DNA from: Achromobacter animicus | GTDB taxonomy: Bacteria > Pseudomonadota > Gammaproteobacteria > Burkholderiales > Burkholderiaceae_B | Direction: 5' to 3' | Assembly: GCF_902859585.1 (NCBI RefSeq) | Contig: NZ_CADIJM010000002.1 | Location: 124,001-188,000, forward strand | DNA length: 64,000 bases | Part shown: in pieces, positions 1-7,707 of the stretch | Layout: each line of letters starts with the position of its first letter | Position numbering within the stretch: position 1 is the stretch's first letter | Translations under genes and position numbers: made by a program | Notes under the pieces: generated by a model | Database searches by the model: none | Seen by the model: only the letters and a program-made list of their open reading frames with translations | Told to the model about the DNA's origin: nothing

Positions 1-275
1 CGAGCCAGGCGGGCGCCATGATCGAAGCGGCAATCGCGCGCATCGCAGCCGGATTGGTGGAGCGCGGTGTGCGGCAATTGATCGTGGCCGGCGGCGAGAC
101 CTCGGGCGCAGTGGTGCAGGCGCTGGGCCTGGAGCAGATCACGATCGGCGACCAGATCGATCCGGGCGTGCCGTGGTGCGCCGGTTATGCGCCGGTTGCG
201 CAGGCCGACATCAGCATCGCGCTGAAGTCCGGCAACTTCGGCAGCCGGGATTTTTTCACGAAGGCGTTTCGCTAG
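1..275 (+). CDS. otnK: OtnK-like four-carbon acid sugar kinase, C-terminal end (5' partial)
   Basis: Only the last ~90 residues are present; the reading frame is open from the window edge. The tail carries the GGETSG nucleotide-binding segment and ends with the LKSGNFGS element typical of DUF1537/OtnK kinases, which phosphorylate 3-oxo-tetronates or related four-carbon sugar acids in the cytosol. The ATG at 18 is internal, not a start. Its operon partners lie outside the window, so the substrate cannot be judged here. The next gene is convergent, separated by a tandem repeat. Confidence 0.8.
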   Translation, partial: SQAGAMIEAAIARIAAGLVERGVRQLIVAGGETSGAVVQALGLEQITIGDQIDPGVPWCAGYAPVAQADISIALKSGNFGSRDFFTKAFR

Positions 276-288
276 CGGCCTGTGCAGG

Positions 289-333
289 CCGGGGCGGTGC
301 AGTCCGGGGCGGTGCAGTCCGCGGCGGTGTAGT
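289..333. repeat. Three tandem 15-bp repeats between convergent genes
   Basis: Three head-to-tail copies of a 15-bp unit: 289-303 and 304-318 are identical (ccggggcggtgcagt) and 319-333 is a variant with two changes, followed by a 4-base start of a fourth copy. They fill most of the 81-bp gap between the otnK-like stop and the GntR stop. No coding role is apparent. Copy number may vary between strains. Confidence 0.85.
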
Positions 334-356
334 CCGGTATAGCGCTTCAGTCCGGC

Positions 357-1064
357 TCAGCGGTGCGCCTGGCTCAACCGCTTGGCGGCATTGACCATGT
401 GAATGCGGGCGGCTTCCCGGGCGCCGTCCACATCCTTGCGCCGGATGGCTTCGACGATGGCGATGTGTTCCTGCAATACGTCGCGCATCAGATTTGCATG
501 GCGCGCCTCGTTGCCGCGGGTGACGCGTGTGGCGGCTTCCAGGAACTGGCTGACGAACGCAAGGGTGGTCAGAAAGTACGGGTTGCCGGTGGCGCGCGCG
601 ATGCTGCGGTGAAAGGCCACATCTTCCTTCACACCATCTCCGCCGTTGTCCACGGCCTGCGAGATCGCAGCCAGCGCCGCGTCGATCTCCACCATGTCTT
701 GCTTCTTGCGGCTGGCGGCGGCTTGCGCCGCCACTTCGGTTTCCAGGGCCCGGCGCAGATCCACGATGTGCAGCACGGCCTCCAGCGACGAGAGCTCGGC
801 CGCATCGATCCGCAGCGCCCGGTTGCCGCTGTGCCCCGTGACGAAGACTCCGCTGCCTTGCCGGGCTTCGACCACGCCATCCTGGCGCAGCCGCGACACG
901 GCTTCGCGGATCACCGTGCGGCTGACGCCAAACTGTTCGGCCAGCGCGGATTCCGTGGGCAGCTTTTCACCGGGCAGCACGCGTCCTTCGTCGATCTCGG
1001 CGAGCAGACGTTTGGCGACCGTGTCGGTCAAGGTGGGAACAGCGGGAAGTCGGGGAAACGCCAT
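357..1064 (-). CDS. FadR-type GntR family transcriptional regulator (FCD domain)
   Basis: 235 aa. An N-terminal winged helix (about residues 12-75) contains the GntR pattern GEKLPTESALAEQFGVSR followed by REAVSRL. The C-terminal half is an all-helical FCD ligand domain with the usual metal/ligand residues (DVAFHRSIARATGNPYF, then conserved His near EHIAIVEA and ARIHMVNA). Such proteins repress sugar-acid or organic-acid genes and release DNA on ligand binding. It is convergent with the otnK-like gene and tandem with a LysR gene, so its target is uncertain; the sugar-acid genes upstream of the window are a reasonable guess. Confidence 0.85.
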   Translation of the reverse strand: MAFPRLPAVPTLTDTVAKRLLAEIDEGRVLPGEKLPTESALAEQFGVSRTVIREAVSRLRQDGVVEARQGSGVFVTGHSGNRALRIDAAELSSLEAVLHIVDLRRALETEVAAQAAASRKKQDMVEIDAALAAISQAVDNGGDGVKEDVAFHRSIARATGNPYFLTTLAFVSQFLEAATRVTRGNEARHANLMRDVLQEHIAIVEAIRRKDVDGAREAARIHMVNAAKRLSQAHR

Positions 1065-1156
1065 GGACGGGGAGTGGGGGGAGAAACAAAAAGGCCCGTC
1101 TCGACGTCATCGGCGGGGCCATCGGCAATAGTAACCCGGTCTATCGGCGGGTTCGC

Positions 1157-2059
1157 CTAGGTGCCGTCGGCATGGGCTGCCTGCGCGTCCAGGAGGCAAT
1201 GCATGAAGCATTGCGCGGCCGGCGTTGGGGGCGAGTCGGCACGCGTCAGGACCGACACGCGCGCCGCGGGCAGCGGATGATCCAGACGGACCATGCGTAA
1301 CCCGCGCGGCAGCAACTGATGATCGAAAAGATTGCGCACGAAGATGCCCAGCGCGTCGCTCTCCGCAATGATAGCCAGCGCCACCGCGATGGACTGGCAG
1401 GGAATCACGTCGCGCGGGGGCGGCAACCCATGCGCATCGAACGCCAGCCGCAGCAGGTTCGCGGGGGCTTGAATATTGCCCGGCAGCAGCCATAGCGCAT
1501 CGTGCAGCTCGGCCAGCGTGCGCGCACCGCGCAGCGGATGGCCCGCGCGTGCGCCCACCGCCAGCGGCAGCGTGAACAGCGTGGTCCGCGCAAACCCGTC
1601 GTCGATGTCGCCGTCGTACTCGGTCTGCACCAGGAAGTCGTAGCGGCCGGATTCCAGCTGCTCGTGGCTGTAGGGCGGCGCGACCTCGTTGAAGGCCACC
1701 GAGACGCGCGGCATGCGTGCGCGAAACGCGGCCAGCGCGGCGGGCAGGACCGTCAGCGCCGCGGAACTGATGGCGAGGTTCAGCGTGCCGCCCTCGCCGT
1801 CGCGCATCTGGCCGATCTCCTCTTGCGCCTTGCGGGCTTCCTGCAGGATCAGCACGGCGCGCTTGTATAGCGCTTCTCCGTAGGTGGTCAGTTCCACGCC
1901 CTTGACGCTGCGGCGCACCAGCTCCGCGCCCACGCTCTGCTCCAGCTCCCGCAGGCTGCGGGTGGCGGCGGGCTGGGTGACAAAGAGCGCCCGCGCCGCG
2001 GCACGGATGCTGCGATGCTCGGCAATCAGCACAAAGGCGCGGAGTTGGCGCAGGTTCAT
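1157..2059 (-). CDS. LysR family transcriptional regulator
   Basis: 300 aa from the ATG at 2059, which gives the standard LysR beginning MNLRQLRAFVLIAEHRS. The frame stays open 17 codons further upstream to 2110, but that would run through the putative operator at 2093-2110 and adds no domain. HTH at residues ~1-60 (RAAARALFVTQPAATRSLREL), then a substrate-binding domain. Divergent from the MFS transporter at 2232 with 172 bp between them, the classic LysR-target arrangement, so it probably controls the MFS/DUF2817 pair. Confidence 0.9.
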   Translation of the reverse strand: MNLRQLRAFVLIAEHRSIRAAARALFVTQPAATRSLRELEQSVGAELVRRSVKGVELTTYGEALYKRAVLILQEARKAQEEIGQMRDGEGGTLNLAISSAALTVLPAALAAFRARMPRVSVAFNEVAPPYSHEQLESGRYDFLVQTEYDGDIDDGFARTTLFTLPLAVGARAGHPLRGARTLAELHDALWLLPGNIQAPANLLRLAFDAHGLPPPRDVIPCQSIAVALAIIAESDALGIFVRNLFDHQLLPRGLRMVRLDHPLPAARVSVLTRADSPPTPAAQCFMHCLLDAQAAHADGT

Positions 2060-2092
2060 GGGCAAGTCGTTCCGGATTGGGCGGGCAGGGCT

Positions 2093-2138
2093 ATAAGCAA
2101 AAGTGCTCATCGCGACAAAAATACTGTCTTTTGCTTAT
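2093..2138. promoter_or_regulatory. Putative LysR operator between divergent genes
   Basis: ATAAGCAAAAG at 2093-2103 is repeated as an exact inverted copy, CTTTTGCTTAT, at 2128-2138. The left arm itself continues into an imperfect dyad, ATAAGCA-AAAG-TGCTCAT (2093-2110). A strong dyad plus a second half-site about two to three helical turns away matches the recognition-site/activation-site layout of LysR promoters. AT-rich against a GC-rich background. Inferred target of the LysR protein encoded at 1157-2059. Confidence 0.55.
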
Positions 2139-2231
2139 CGTGCGCCATCCGTATATTCACGGCGGTGGGGCGCGCAAAGCGATCCGGACGCACGGACCGG
2201 CGGCCCTGCACCGGACATCAAGGGGAAAACA

Positions 2232-3557
2232 ATGTCTATTGCCATCGCCGCAGGCGGCCCGGGGTTGTACACGCCGTCGATGCGCCGCCGCGTCATTGCC
2301 GGCACCACCATCGGCAACGCGCTCGAGTTCTTCGACTTCACCGTCTTCACGTTCCTGATGCTGGTCATCGGGCCGCTCTTCTTTCCCGCGGCATCCGGCT
2401 ACGGCCAGTTGCTGCTGACCACCGCCACCTTCGGCGTGGGCTTTCTGATGCGGCCCGTGGGCGGCATGCTGATCGGCTCGTACGCGGACCGGCACGGCCG
2501 CCGCGCGGCCATGACGCTGACGCTGTGGCTGATGGGCCTGGGCTGTGCGCTCATCGCCCTGGCGCCGACCCACGCGCAGATGGGCGTGCTGGGACCCGTG
2601 CTGATGGTGCTGGCACGGCTGATCCAGGGCTTTGCGGCGGGCGGCGAGGTCGGCGCCTCGACCACGCTGCTGGTGGAACACGCGCCGCCCGGCAAACGCG
2701 GCTTCTATTCGAGCTGGCAGTTCGGCAGCCAGTCGCTCGGCGTGATGCTGGGCGCGCTGACCGTGGCGATCCTGACGGCGGCGCTGACTAAGGAAGAAAT
2801 GCAGGCCTGGGGCTGGCGGGTGCCGTTCGTGATCGGCATTCTGACGGTGCCGGTGGGCGCCTACATCCGCCGCAATCTGGAGGAAACGCTGGAACCCGCG
2901 CCTGCCGCCGGCGCCAGAACCACCGCCGCCGGCCACCAGCCGCTGCGGCGCGTCTTTGCCGACCACAAGCTCACGATCGTCAAGGGCATCCTGCTCGTGA
3001 TCGGCGGCATGGTGTGCGCGCAGATCATCGGCTTCTACATGCCGGCTTACGCCACGAAGGAACTCGGCCTGCCTGCCACGTCCACGCTGTTTGCCAGTGT
3101 CGTGCTGGGCGCGATCGGTTTCGCGCTGGCGCCGTTCGTCGGCATGCTGGCGGACCGCGTGGGGCGCAAGCGGGTGATCTTCTGGTCGCGAGCCGTCACG
3201 GTCTGCGTGCTGCTGCCGTGCTTCCAATGGCTGGTGTCGGCGCCCAGCACCGGGCGGCTGATGACGGTCATCGCCTTGCTGGCCGTGCTGCTGGCGCTGC
3301 AGACCGCGCCCGTCATCACGATGCTGCCCGAACTGTTCCCGAAGGCCGTGCGCACCACGGGCATGTCCGTGGTGTACGGTCTGGGCATCTCGGTCTTCGG
3401 CGGCTTCGCGCAATTCTTCGTGACCTGGCTGCTGCACGTGACCGGCAACCCGATGGCGCCCGCGTGGTACCTGATGGTCACCGTGACGCTTTCCACCGTG
3501 GTGCTGTTCTGGATTCAGGACCGCACCGGCCATGACATCGACAGCCAGGAGCCCTGA
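2232..3557 (+). CDS. MFS transporter, metabolite:H+ symporter (MHS/ShiA-ProP-like)
   Basis: 441 aa from ATG 2232, preceded by AGGGG about 7 bases upstream; a longer frame from 2103 would read through the operator. The sequence opens with the MHS hallmark GNALEFFDFTVFTF, has the loop 2-3 motif GSYADRHGRRAAMT, a second copy (GMLADRVGRKRV) in the C half, and about 12 hydrophobic segments. Relatives import organic acids or betaines with protons. It is followed after one base by the DUF2817 gene, suggesting an uptake-plus-hydrolysis unit under the divergent LysR regulator. Substrate unknown. Confidence 0.88.
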   Translation: MSIAIAAGGPGLYTPSMRRRVIAGTTIGNALEFFDFTVFTFLMLVIGPLFFPAASGYGQLLLTTATFGVGFLMRPVGGMLIGSYADRHGRRAAMTLTLWLMGLGCALIALAPTHAQMGVLGPVLMVLARLIQGFAAGGEVGASTTLLVEHAPPGKRGFYSSWQFGSQSLGVMLGALTVAILTAALTKEEMQAWGWRVPFVIGILTVPVGAYIRRNLEETLEPAPAAGARTTAAGHQPLRRVFADHKLTIVKGILLVIGGMVCAQIIGFYMPAYATKELGLPATSTLFASVVLGAIGFALAPFVGMLADRVGRKRVIFWSRAVTVCVLLPCFQWLVSAPSTGRLMTVIALLAVLLALQTAPVITMLPELFPKAVRTTGMSVVYGLGISVFGGFAQFFVTWLLHVTGNPMAPAWYLMVTVTLSTVVLFWIQDRTGHDIDSQEP

Positions 3558-3558
3558 C

Positions 3559-4653
3559 ATGCAATCCGTTGAACGCTACTTTTCCAGCAGCTACGCCCAG
3601 GCGCGCGAACGCTTCCTGGCGGCCGCCGCGCCGGTGGCCACGCAGGTTGCGTCGTACGGCATCGCGGCCGTGGGCAGCCAGGGCGAGCCGCTGGCCACCG
3701 ACGTGGCGCTGATCGGCGATGCCGACGCGCAGCGGCTCCTGATTGTGACGTCGGCCACGCACGGCGTGGAGGGCTTCTGCGGATCAGGTTGCCAGCTTGC
3801 GCTGCTGGATGACGCGCCGATGCTGGAACGCGCGCGGCAGGCGGGCGTGGCGCTGCTGCTGGTGCACGCCGTGAATCCGTACGGCTTTTCGTGGATCGCT
3901 CGCACCGACGAGGGCAACGTCGACCTGAACCGCAATGCCCAGCCCTTCGACGGCCGCGCGCTCCCGGCCAATCCAGGCTATGGCGAGATCCACGATCTGC
4001 TGTTGCCTCAGGAATGGCCGCCCACGGAGCAGAACCGCCAGGCCATCGCCCGCCATATCGAAACGCACGGCCTGGCCGCCACGACGCAGGCCGTGTCGCG
4101 CGGGCAGTACACGCATCCGGATGGCCTGTTCTATGGCGGCGCGGGGCATTCGCCGTCGCTGCTGACCCTGCGCGACATCCTGCGGACCCACGCCAGCCGC
4201 CACGCGCACATCGGCTGGATCGACGTGCACACGGGCCTGGGGCCGCGTGGTCACGGCGAGAAGATCTACGCCGGCCGGCGTGACGACACGGAAGTGGCGC
4301 GCGCGCGGCAGTGGTGGGGCAGCGATATCGCCGTGCCGTATCAAGGCAGCTCGGCCTCGGTGGACATCACGGGCCATCTCGCGGGTCTCATCTACGACGC
4401 CTGCCCCGCGTCGGAACCGACGTTGATGGCGCTGGAGTTCGGCACCAAGCCTTGGGACGAGGTGGTGCACGCGCTGCGCGGACGCAATTGGCTGCGCGCG
4501 CATCCCGACGCCAGCGATGCCTTGCAACAGGACATCCTGCAGGCCACACGCGACGCGTTTTACTGCGGGCAGGAAGATTGGCAAGGCATGGTGCTGGGCC
4601 AGAGCCGCGTGGCCGTGCTGCAAGCGGTGTGCGGCCTGCAGGCTGCCGGGTAG
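3559..4653 (+). CDS. DUF2817 family M14-like metallocarboxypeptidase/deacylase
   Basis: 364 aa from ATG 3559, one base after the MFS stop, so translationally linked. It has the zinc ligands of the carboxypeptidase/succinylglutamate-desuccinylase fold: H68 and E71 in ATHGVEG, H224 in WIDVHTGLG, and a likely catalytic E293 in ALEFGTKPW; the NPYGF and VDLNRN motifs mark DUF2817. No signal peptide, so cytosolic. Family members are poorly characterised but the fold hydrolyses C-terminal amino acids or N-acyl-amino acids. Coupled to a transporter, it probably cleaves the imported molecule. Confidence 0.8.
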   Translation: MQSVERYFSSSYAQARERFLAAAAPVATQVASYGIAAVGSQGEPLATDVALIGDADAQRLLIVTSATHGVEGFCGSGCQLALLDDAPMLERARQAGVALLLVHAVNPYGFSWIARTDEGNVDLNRNAQPFDGRALPANPGYGEIHDLLLPQEWPPTEQNRQAIARHIETHGLAATTQAVSRGQYTHPDGLFYGGAGHSPSLLTLRDILRTHASRHAHIGWIDVHTGLGPRGHGEKIYAGRRDDTEVARARQWWGSDIAVPYQGSSASVDITGHLAGLIYDACPASEPTLMALEFGTKPWDEVVHALRGRNWLRAHPDASDALQQDILQATRDAFYCGQEDWQGMVLGQSRVAVLQAVCGLQAAG

Positions 4654-4729
4654 CAGCGCGCCAGGTGACGGGTAGCACCTGCGGCGGCGTTGCGCCGCAG
4701 TGGGTTGCACCGTCATCGGAGCTACCGCA

Positions 4730-4768
4730 GGGATAACCCGCGAGTTTTGGCGCGACGTGGGTTATCCC
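4730..4768. promoter_or_regulatory. 10-bp perfect inverted repeat upstream of the ABC operon
   Basis: GGGATAACCC (4730-4739) and GGGTTATCCC (4759-4768) are exact inverted copies separated by 19 bases. A smaller GGTTAACC palindrome lies at 4804-4811. It could be an operator or an RNA hairpin ending the MFS/DUF2817 transcript, although no T-tract follows. Its position just upstream of a possible promoter favours an operator. Confidence 0.45.
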
Positions 4769-4771
4769 TAC

Positions 4772-4801
4772 TTGAGGGGTGCAGCAACCCGTCGATATGC
4801 T
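4772..4801 (+). promoter_or_regulatory. Candidate sigma70 promoter of the ABC/amidohydrolase operon
   Basis: TTGAGG at 4772-4777 and TATGCT at 4796-4801 with an 18-bp spacer, each matching four of six consensus bases, directly after the inverted repeat and 76 bp before the first permease start. Weak sequence evidence; transcription mapping was not possible. Confidence 0.3.
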
Positions 4802-4876
4802 TTGGTTAACCGTAGAGACCGCAGAGTCTTCGGAGGAGTTTCAAACCAAGCCGGCAGTTGCTGAAAGGAACCGGAT

Positions 4877-5740
4877 TTGCATAGTGCGCCTCCTTTGGAC
4901 TCAGCCGTCGCAGCCTCGCGGGAAAAGCCATTGCGCGTGATCCCGTGGGCCACGTGGCTGCACCGCGTTTTCGTGGTTCTCATGTATGCGTTCATGCTCA
5001 GCCCCATCGTGCTGGTGGTCTGGCTGAGCTTCTTCAAGGACGCCATCCTCTATTTCCCGCCATCGGGCTACACGCTCTCCTGGTACGTCAAGGCGTGGGA
5101 AAACCCCGCGTTCGCCAACGGCTTCATCTTCAGCCTGCAAGTGTCGCTGGTGGCTGCGTTCATCGGCGTGACGATGGGCGTGCTGGCCGCGGTCGCGATT
5201 GCGCGCTACCGCTTCAGTGGCAGCAAGGGTGTCAACACGCTGCTGCTGTCGCCGCTGCTGATCCCCGGCATCGTCGCGGGCGTGGCCGTCTATCTCTTTT
5301 ACCTGCGCGCTGAAAACGTGCTGGATCAGGACCTCGTCGGCACCTTCGGCGGCCTGGTCATTGCGCACGTGTGCCTCACCATCCCGTGGACCGTGCGGCT
5401 TGTGACGGCGGGCATGGCCGGGCTGGACGGCTCCATCGAGGAAGCCGCGCGCAACCTGGGCGCAAGCGCGCCCAAGGCCTTCATGCGGGTGACACTGCCG
5501 ATGCTGCGGCCGTCCATCGTCGCCGCGGCGCTGTTCAGTTTTGTCGTGTCATTCGAGAACCTGGAGCTGTCCCTGTCGCTGGTCGGCCCGGGGCGCACCA
5601 CGCTGCCCATCGCGATCATGCAGTACCTCGAATTCAACCTGGACCCGACCATCGCGTCGGTGGCCTCGGTGCAAATCCTGCTGTTGGGCATCATCATGCT
5701 TGTGACCGACCGCTATGTGAAACTCAGTCAGGTGGTGTAA
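4877..5740 (+). CDS. ABC transporter permease, spermidine/putrescine type (PotC-like)
   Basis: 287 aa starting at TTG 4877, chosen because an AAAGGAA Shine-Dalgarno lies 8-9 bases upstream; no ATG fits as well. Six predicted membrane helices and the ATPase-coupling EAA loop (EEAARNLGASAPKAF, then LPMLRPSI). First gene of a compact operon: ATPase 3 bases downstream, second permease, two amidohydrolases, a COG0523 GTPase and a binding protein. PotC-type systems carry polyamines, but relatives in amidohydrolase operons import other cationic or amide compounds. Confidence 0.9.
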   Translation: MHSAPPLDSAVAASREKPLRVIPWATWLHRVFVVLMYAFMLSPIVLVVWLSFFKDAILYFPPSGYTLSWYVKAWENPAFANGFIFSLQVSLVAAFIGVTMGVLAAVAIARYRFSGSKGVNTLLLSPLLIPGIVAGVAVYLFYLRAENVLDQDLVGTFGGLVIAHVCLTIPWTVRLVTAGMAGLDGSIEEAARNLGASAPKAFMRVTLPMLRPSIVAAALFSFVVSFENLELSLSLVGPGRTTLPIAIMQYLEFNLDPTIASVASVQILLLGIIMLVTDRYVKLSQVV

Positions 5741-5743
5741 GAA

Positions 5744-6790
5744 ATGGCGAAGGTCTCAATCGAAAACATCCGCAAGCAGTTCGGCGCGGCGGTCGCGGTG
5801 TCGGATTTTTCCCTGGAGATTGCCGAAGGCGAACTGGTCACCTTTCTGGGACCCAGCGGCTGCGGCAAGACGACCACGCTGCGCATGATTGCCGGCTTCA
5901 TCACGCCCACGGCAGGGCGCATCCGCATCGGTGAAACCGACGTCACGCGGCTGCCGGTGCACAAGCGCGACACCGGCATGGTGTTCCAGCGCTACGCGCT
6001 GTTTCCGCACATGACGGTGGCGGAAAACGTGGCGTTCGGCCTGGAAATGCACAAGGTGCCCAAAGCCGATCGCGATGCAAAGATCCGGCGCGTGCTGGAC
6101 ATGGTGCGCATGACGGAACTGCGCGACCGCTATCCGCGCCAGTTGTCCGGCGGCCAGCAGCAGCGCGTGGCGATTGCGCGGGCGCTGGCGATCGAACCCA
6201 AGGTGTTCCTGCTGGACGAACCGTTGTCGAATCTGGACGCCAAGCTGCGCCTGGAAGTGCGCGAGGAAATCCGCGCGTTGCAACGGCGCTTGGGCCTGAC
6301 CACCGTGTTCGTGACCCACGATCAGGAAGAAGCGCTGGCGATTGCCGACCGCATGGCCATCATGCACGACGGCATCGTGCAGCAGGTGGGCGCGCCCGAC
6401 ACGCTGTACGAGCGGCCCGCCAATCTGTTCGTCGCGGACTTCCTGGGCAAGATGAATGTCTTTACGGGACGCGGCCAGGCCGACGACCAGTTCGAAACCA
6501 AAGCCGGACAGCGCATCGCCGCGCCGGGCGGCGGCAATGCCACGCATGTGGGCGTGCGGCCGGAACGTGTACGCCTGCAAGCGCAGCCGTCGGGCGGCAA
6601 TGCGTTGCCCGGCGTCATCGAATCGTCGTTGTACCTGGGATCGGTGCTGGAGGTGCGGGTGCAGCTTGATGGCGGCGACCGCCTGATCAGCCAGATCGTC
6701 AATGCCGGCACGCGCGCCGCGCCGCCCGCCGCCGGCGAGCGCGTGTATGCGTGCTTCGAACCCGACGACTGCGTCGCCTTCACGCAATAG
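5744..6790 (+). CDS. ABC transporter ATP-binding protein (PotA-like)
   Basis: 348 aa, the usual PotA length. Walker A GPSGCGKTT at residues 36-44, Q-loop in GMVFQRYALFPHM, signature LSGGQ at 134-138, Walker B LLDEP at 156-160 and the H-switch THDQEEA; a TOBE domain occupies the last ~100 residues. It powers the two permeases on either side. Spacing to both neighbours is under 10 bases, indicating one transcript. Confidence 0.93.
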   Translation: MAKVSIENIRKQFGAAVAVSDFSLEIAEGELVTFLGPSGCGKTTTLRMIAGFITPTAGRIRIGETDVTRLPVHKRDTGMVFQRYALFPHMTVAENVAFGLEMHKVPKADRDAKIRRVLDMVRMTELRDRYPRQLSGGQQQRVAIARALAIEPKVFLLDEPLSNLDAKLRLEVREEIRALQRRLGLTTVFVTHDQEEALAIADRMAIMHDGIVQQVGAPDTLYERPANLFVADFLGKMNVFTGRGQADDQFETKAGQRIAAPGGGNATHVGVRPERVRLQAQPSGGNALPGVIESSLYLGSVLEVRVQLDGGDRLISQIVNAGTRAAPPAAGERVYACFEPDDCVAFTQ

Positions 6791-6798
6791 GAGGCGCG

Positions 6799-7680
6799 AT
6801 GACGACCGCAACGCAGGACGGACGCCCCAGCCGCTGGCTGGGCCCAGGGCTGGCCTTTCCGGCCTCGCTGGTGGTGCTGGTGATCATCATGATCCCCATC
6901 CTTCAGCTGGCGCGCTACAGCTTCAATCATTTCGACCCGGTCGAGATGATGCAGACCGCGTTCACGTTCGAGAACTACGCCAAGTTCTTTGGCGACCCGT
7001 ACTACCGCGACATCTTCTTCACCACGCTGGGCATCGCGGCGCTGTGCACGGTGCTGGCGCTGGTGCTGGGCTTTCCGGTGGCGTACTTCCTGGCGCGCAC
7101 GCAAAGCCGCTACAAGAGCCTGTTCGTGATCCTGCTGGTGTTTCCGCTGATGGTGGGCAACGTGGTGCGCGCGGCCGGCTGGATGGTGGCGCTGGGCAAT
7201 GCGGGCGTGGTCAACGCCGTGTTGCAGGGGCTGGGCATCATCGATAAGCCGCTGACGCTGATATACACGCCAACGGCGGTGGTGATCGGCACCACTGCGG
7301 TGGTCATGCCGTATCTGATCCTGACGCTGCAAAGCGTGCTGGAAGGCATGGACCTGTCGGTGGAAGAGGCCGCGCGCAATGTGGGCGCCAGCTTCTTCAC
7401 CACCTTCCGCCGCATCGTGCTGCCGATCGCCGCGCCAGGCGTGGCCGCGGGCACGATGCTGGTGTTCATCCTGTGCATGAATGCGTACGCCACGCCGGTG
7501 CTGCTGGGCGGTTCCGGACTGACCATGATGGCGCCGGCGCTATACGACCAGATCACCAAGGCCTCGAACTGGCCGTTCGGCGCGGCGCTCGCAGTCATAT
7601 TGGTGTGCGGCACGCTTGTCATTGCCCTCTTTTCGAACTGGCTGATTCACCGGCGCTATATCAAGACGATGGCGTCCTGA
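6799..7680 (+). CDS. ABC transporter permease, spermidine/putrescine type (PotB-like)
   Basis: 293 aa from ATG 6799 with a clear GGAGG 5-6 bases upstream; an in-frame ATG at 6751 lies inside the ATPase gene and is rejected. Six membrane spans and an EAA loop (EEAARNVGASFFTTF, then LPIAAPGV). Partner of the PotC-like permease, forming a heterodimeric channel. Confidence 0.9.
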   Translation: MTTATQDGRPSRWLGPGLAFPASLVVLVIIMIPILQLARYSFNHFDPVEMMQTAFTFENYAKFFGDPYYRDIFFTTLGIAALCTVLALVLGFPVAYFLARTQSRYKSLFVILLVFPLMVGNVVRAAGWMVALGNAGVVNAVLQGLGIIDKPLTLIYTPTAVVIGTTAVVMPYLILTLQSVLEGMDLSVEEAARNVGASFFTTFRRIVLPIAAPGVAAGTMLVFILCMNAYATPVLLGGSGLTMMAPALYDQITKASNWPFGAALAVILVCGTLVIALFSNWLIHRRYIKTMAS

Positions 7681-7707
7681 CCTGGATACCCCGATAAGGA
7701 AATTCTC

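Noticed and set aside
289-333. CRISPR-like repeats
   Set aside because: Units are directly adjacent without spacers; no cas genes in the window.
4800-4876. Guanidine-type riboswitch before the ABC permease
   Set aside because: Some pairing (CCGG arms) is possible but the conserved ACGR-type motifs and layout are not evident.
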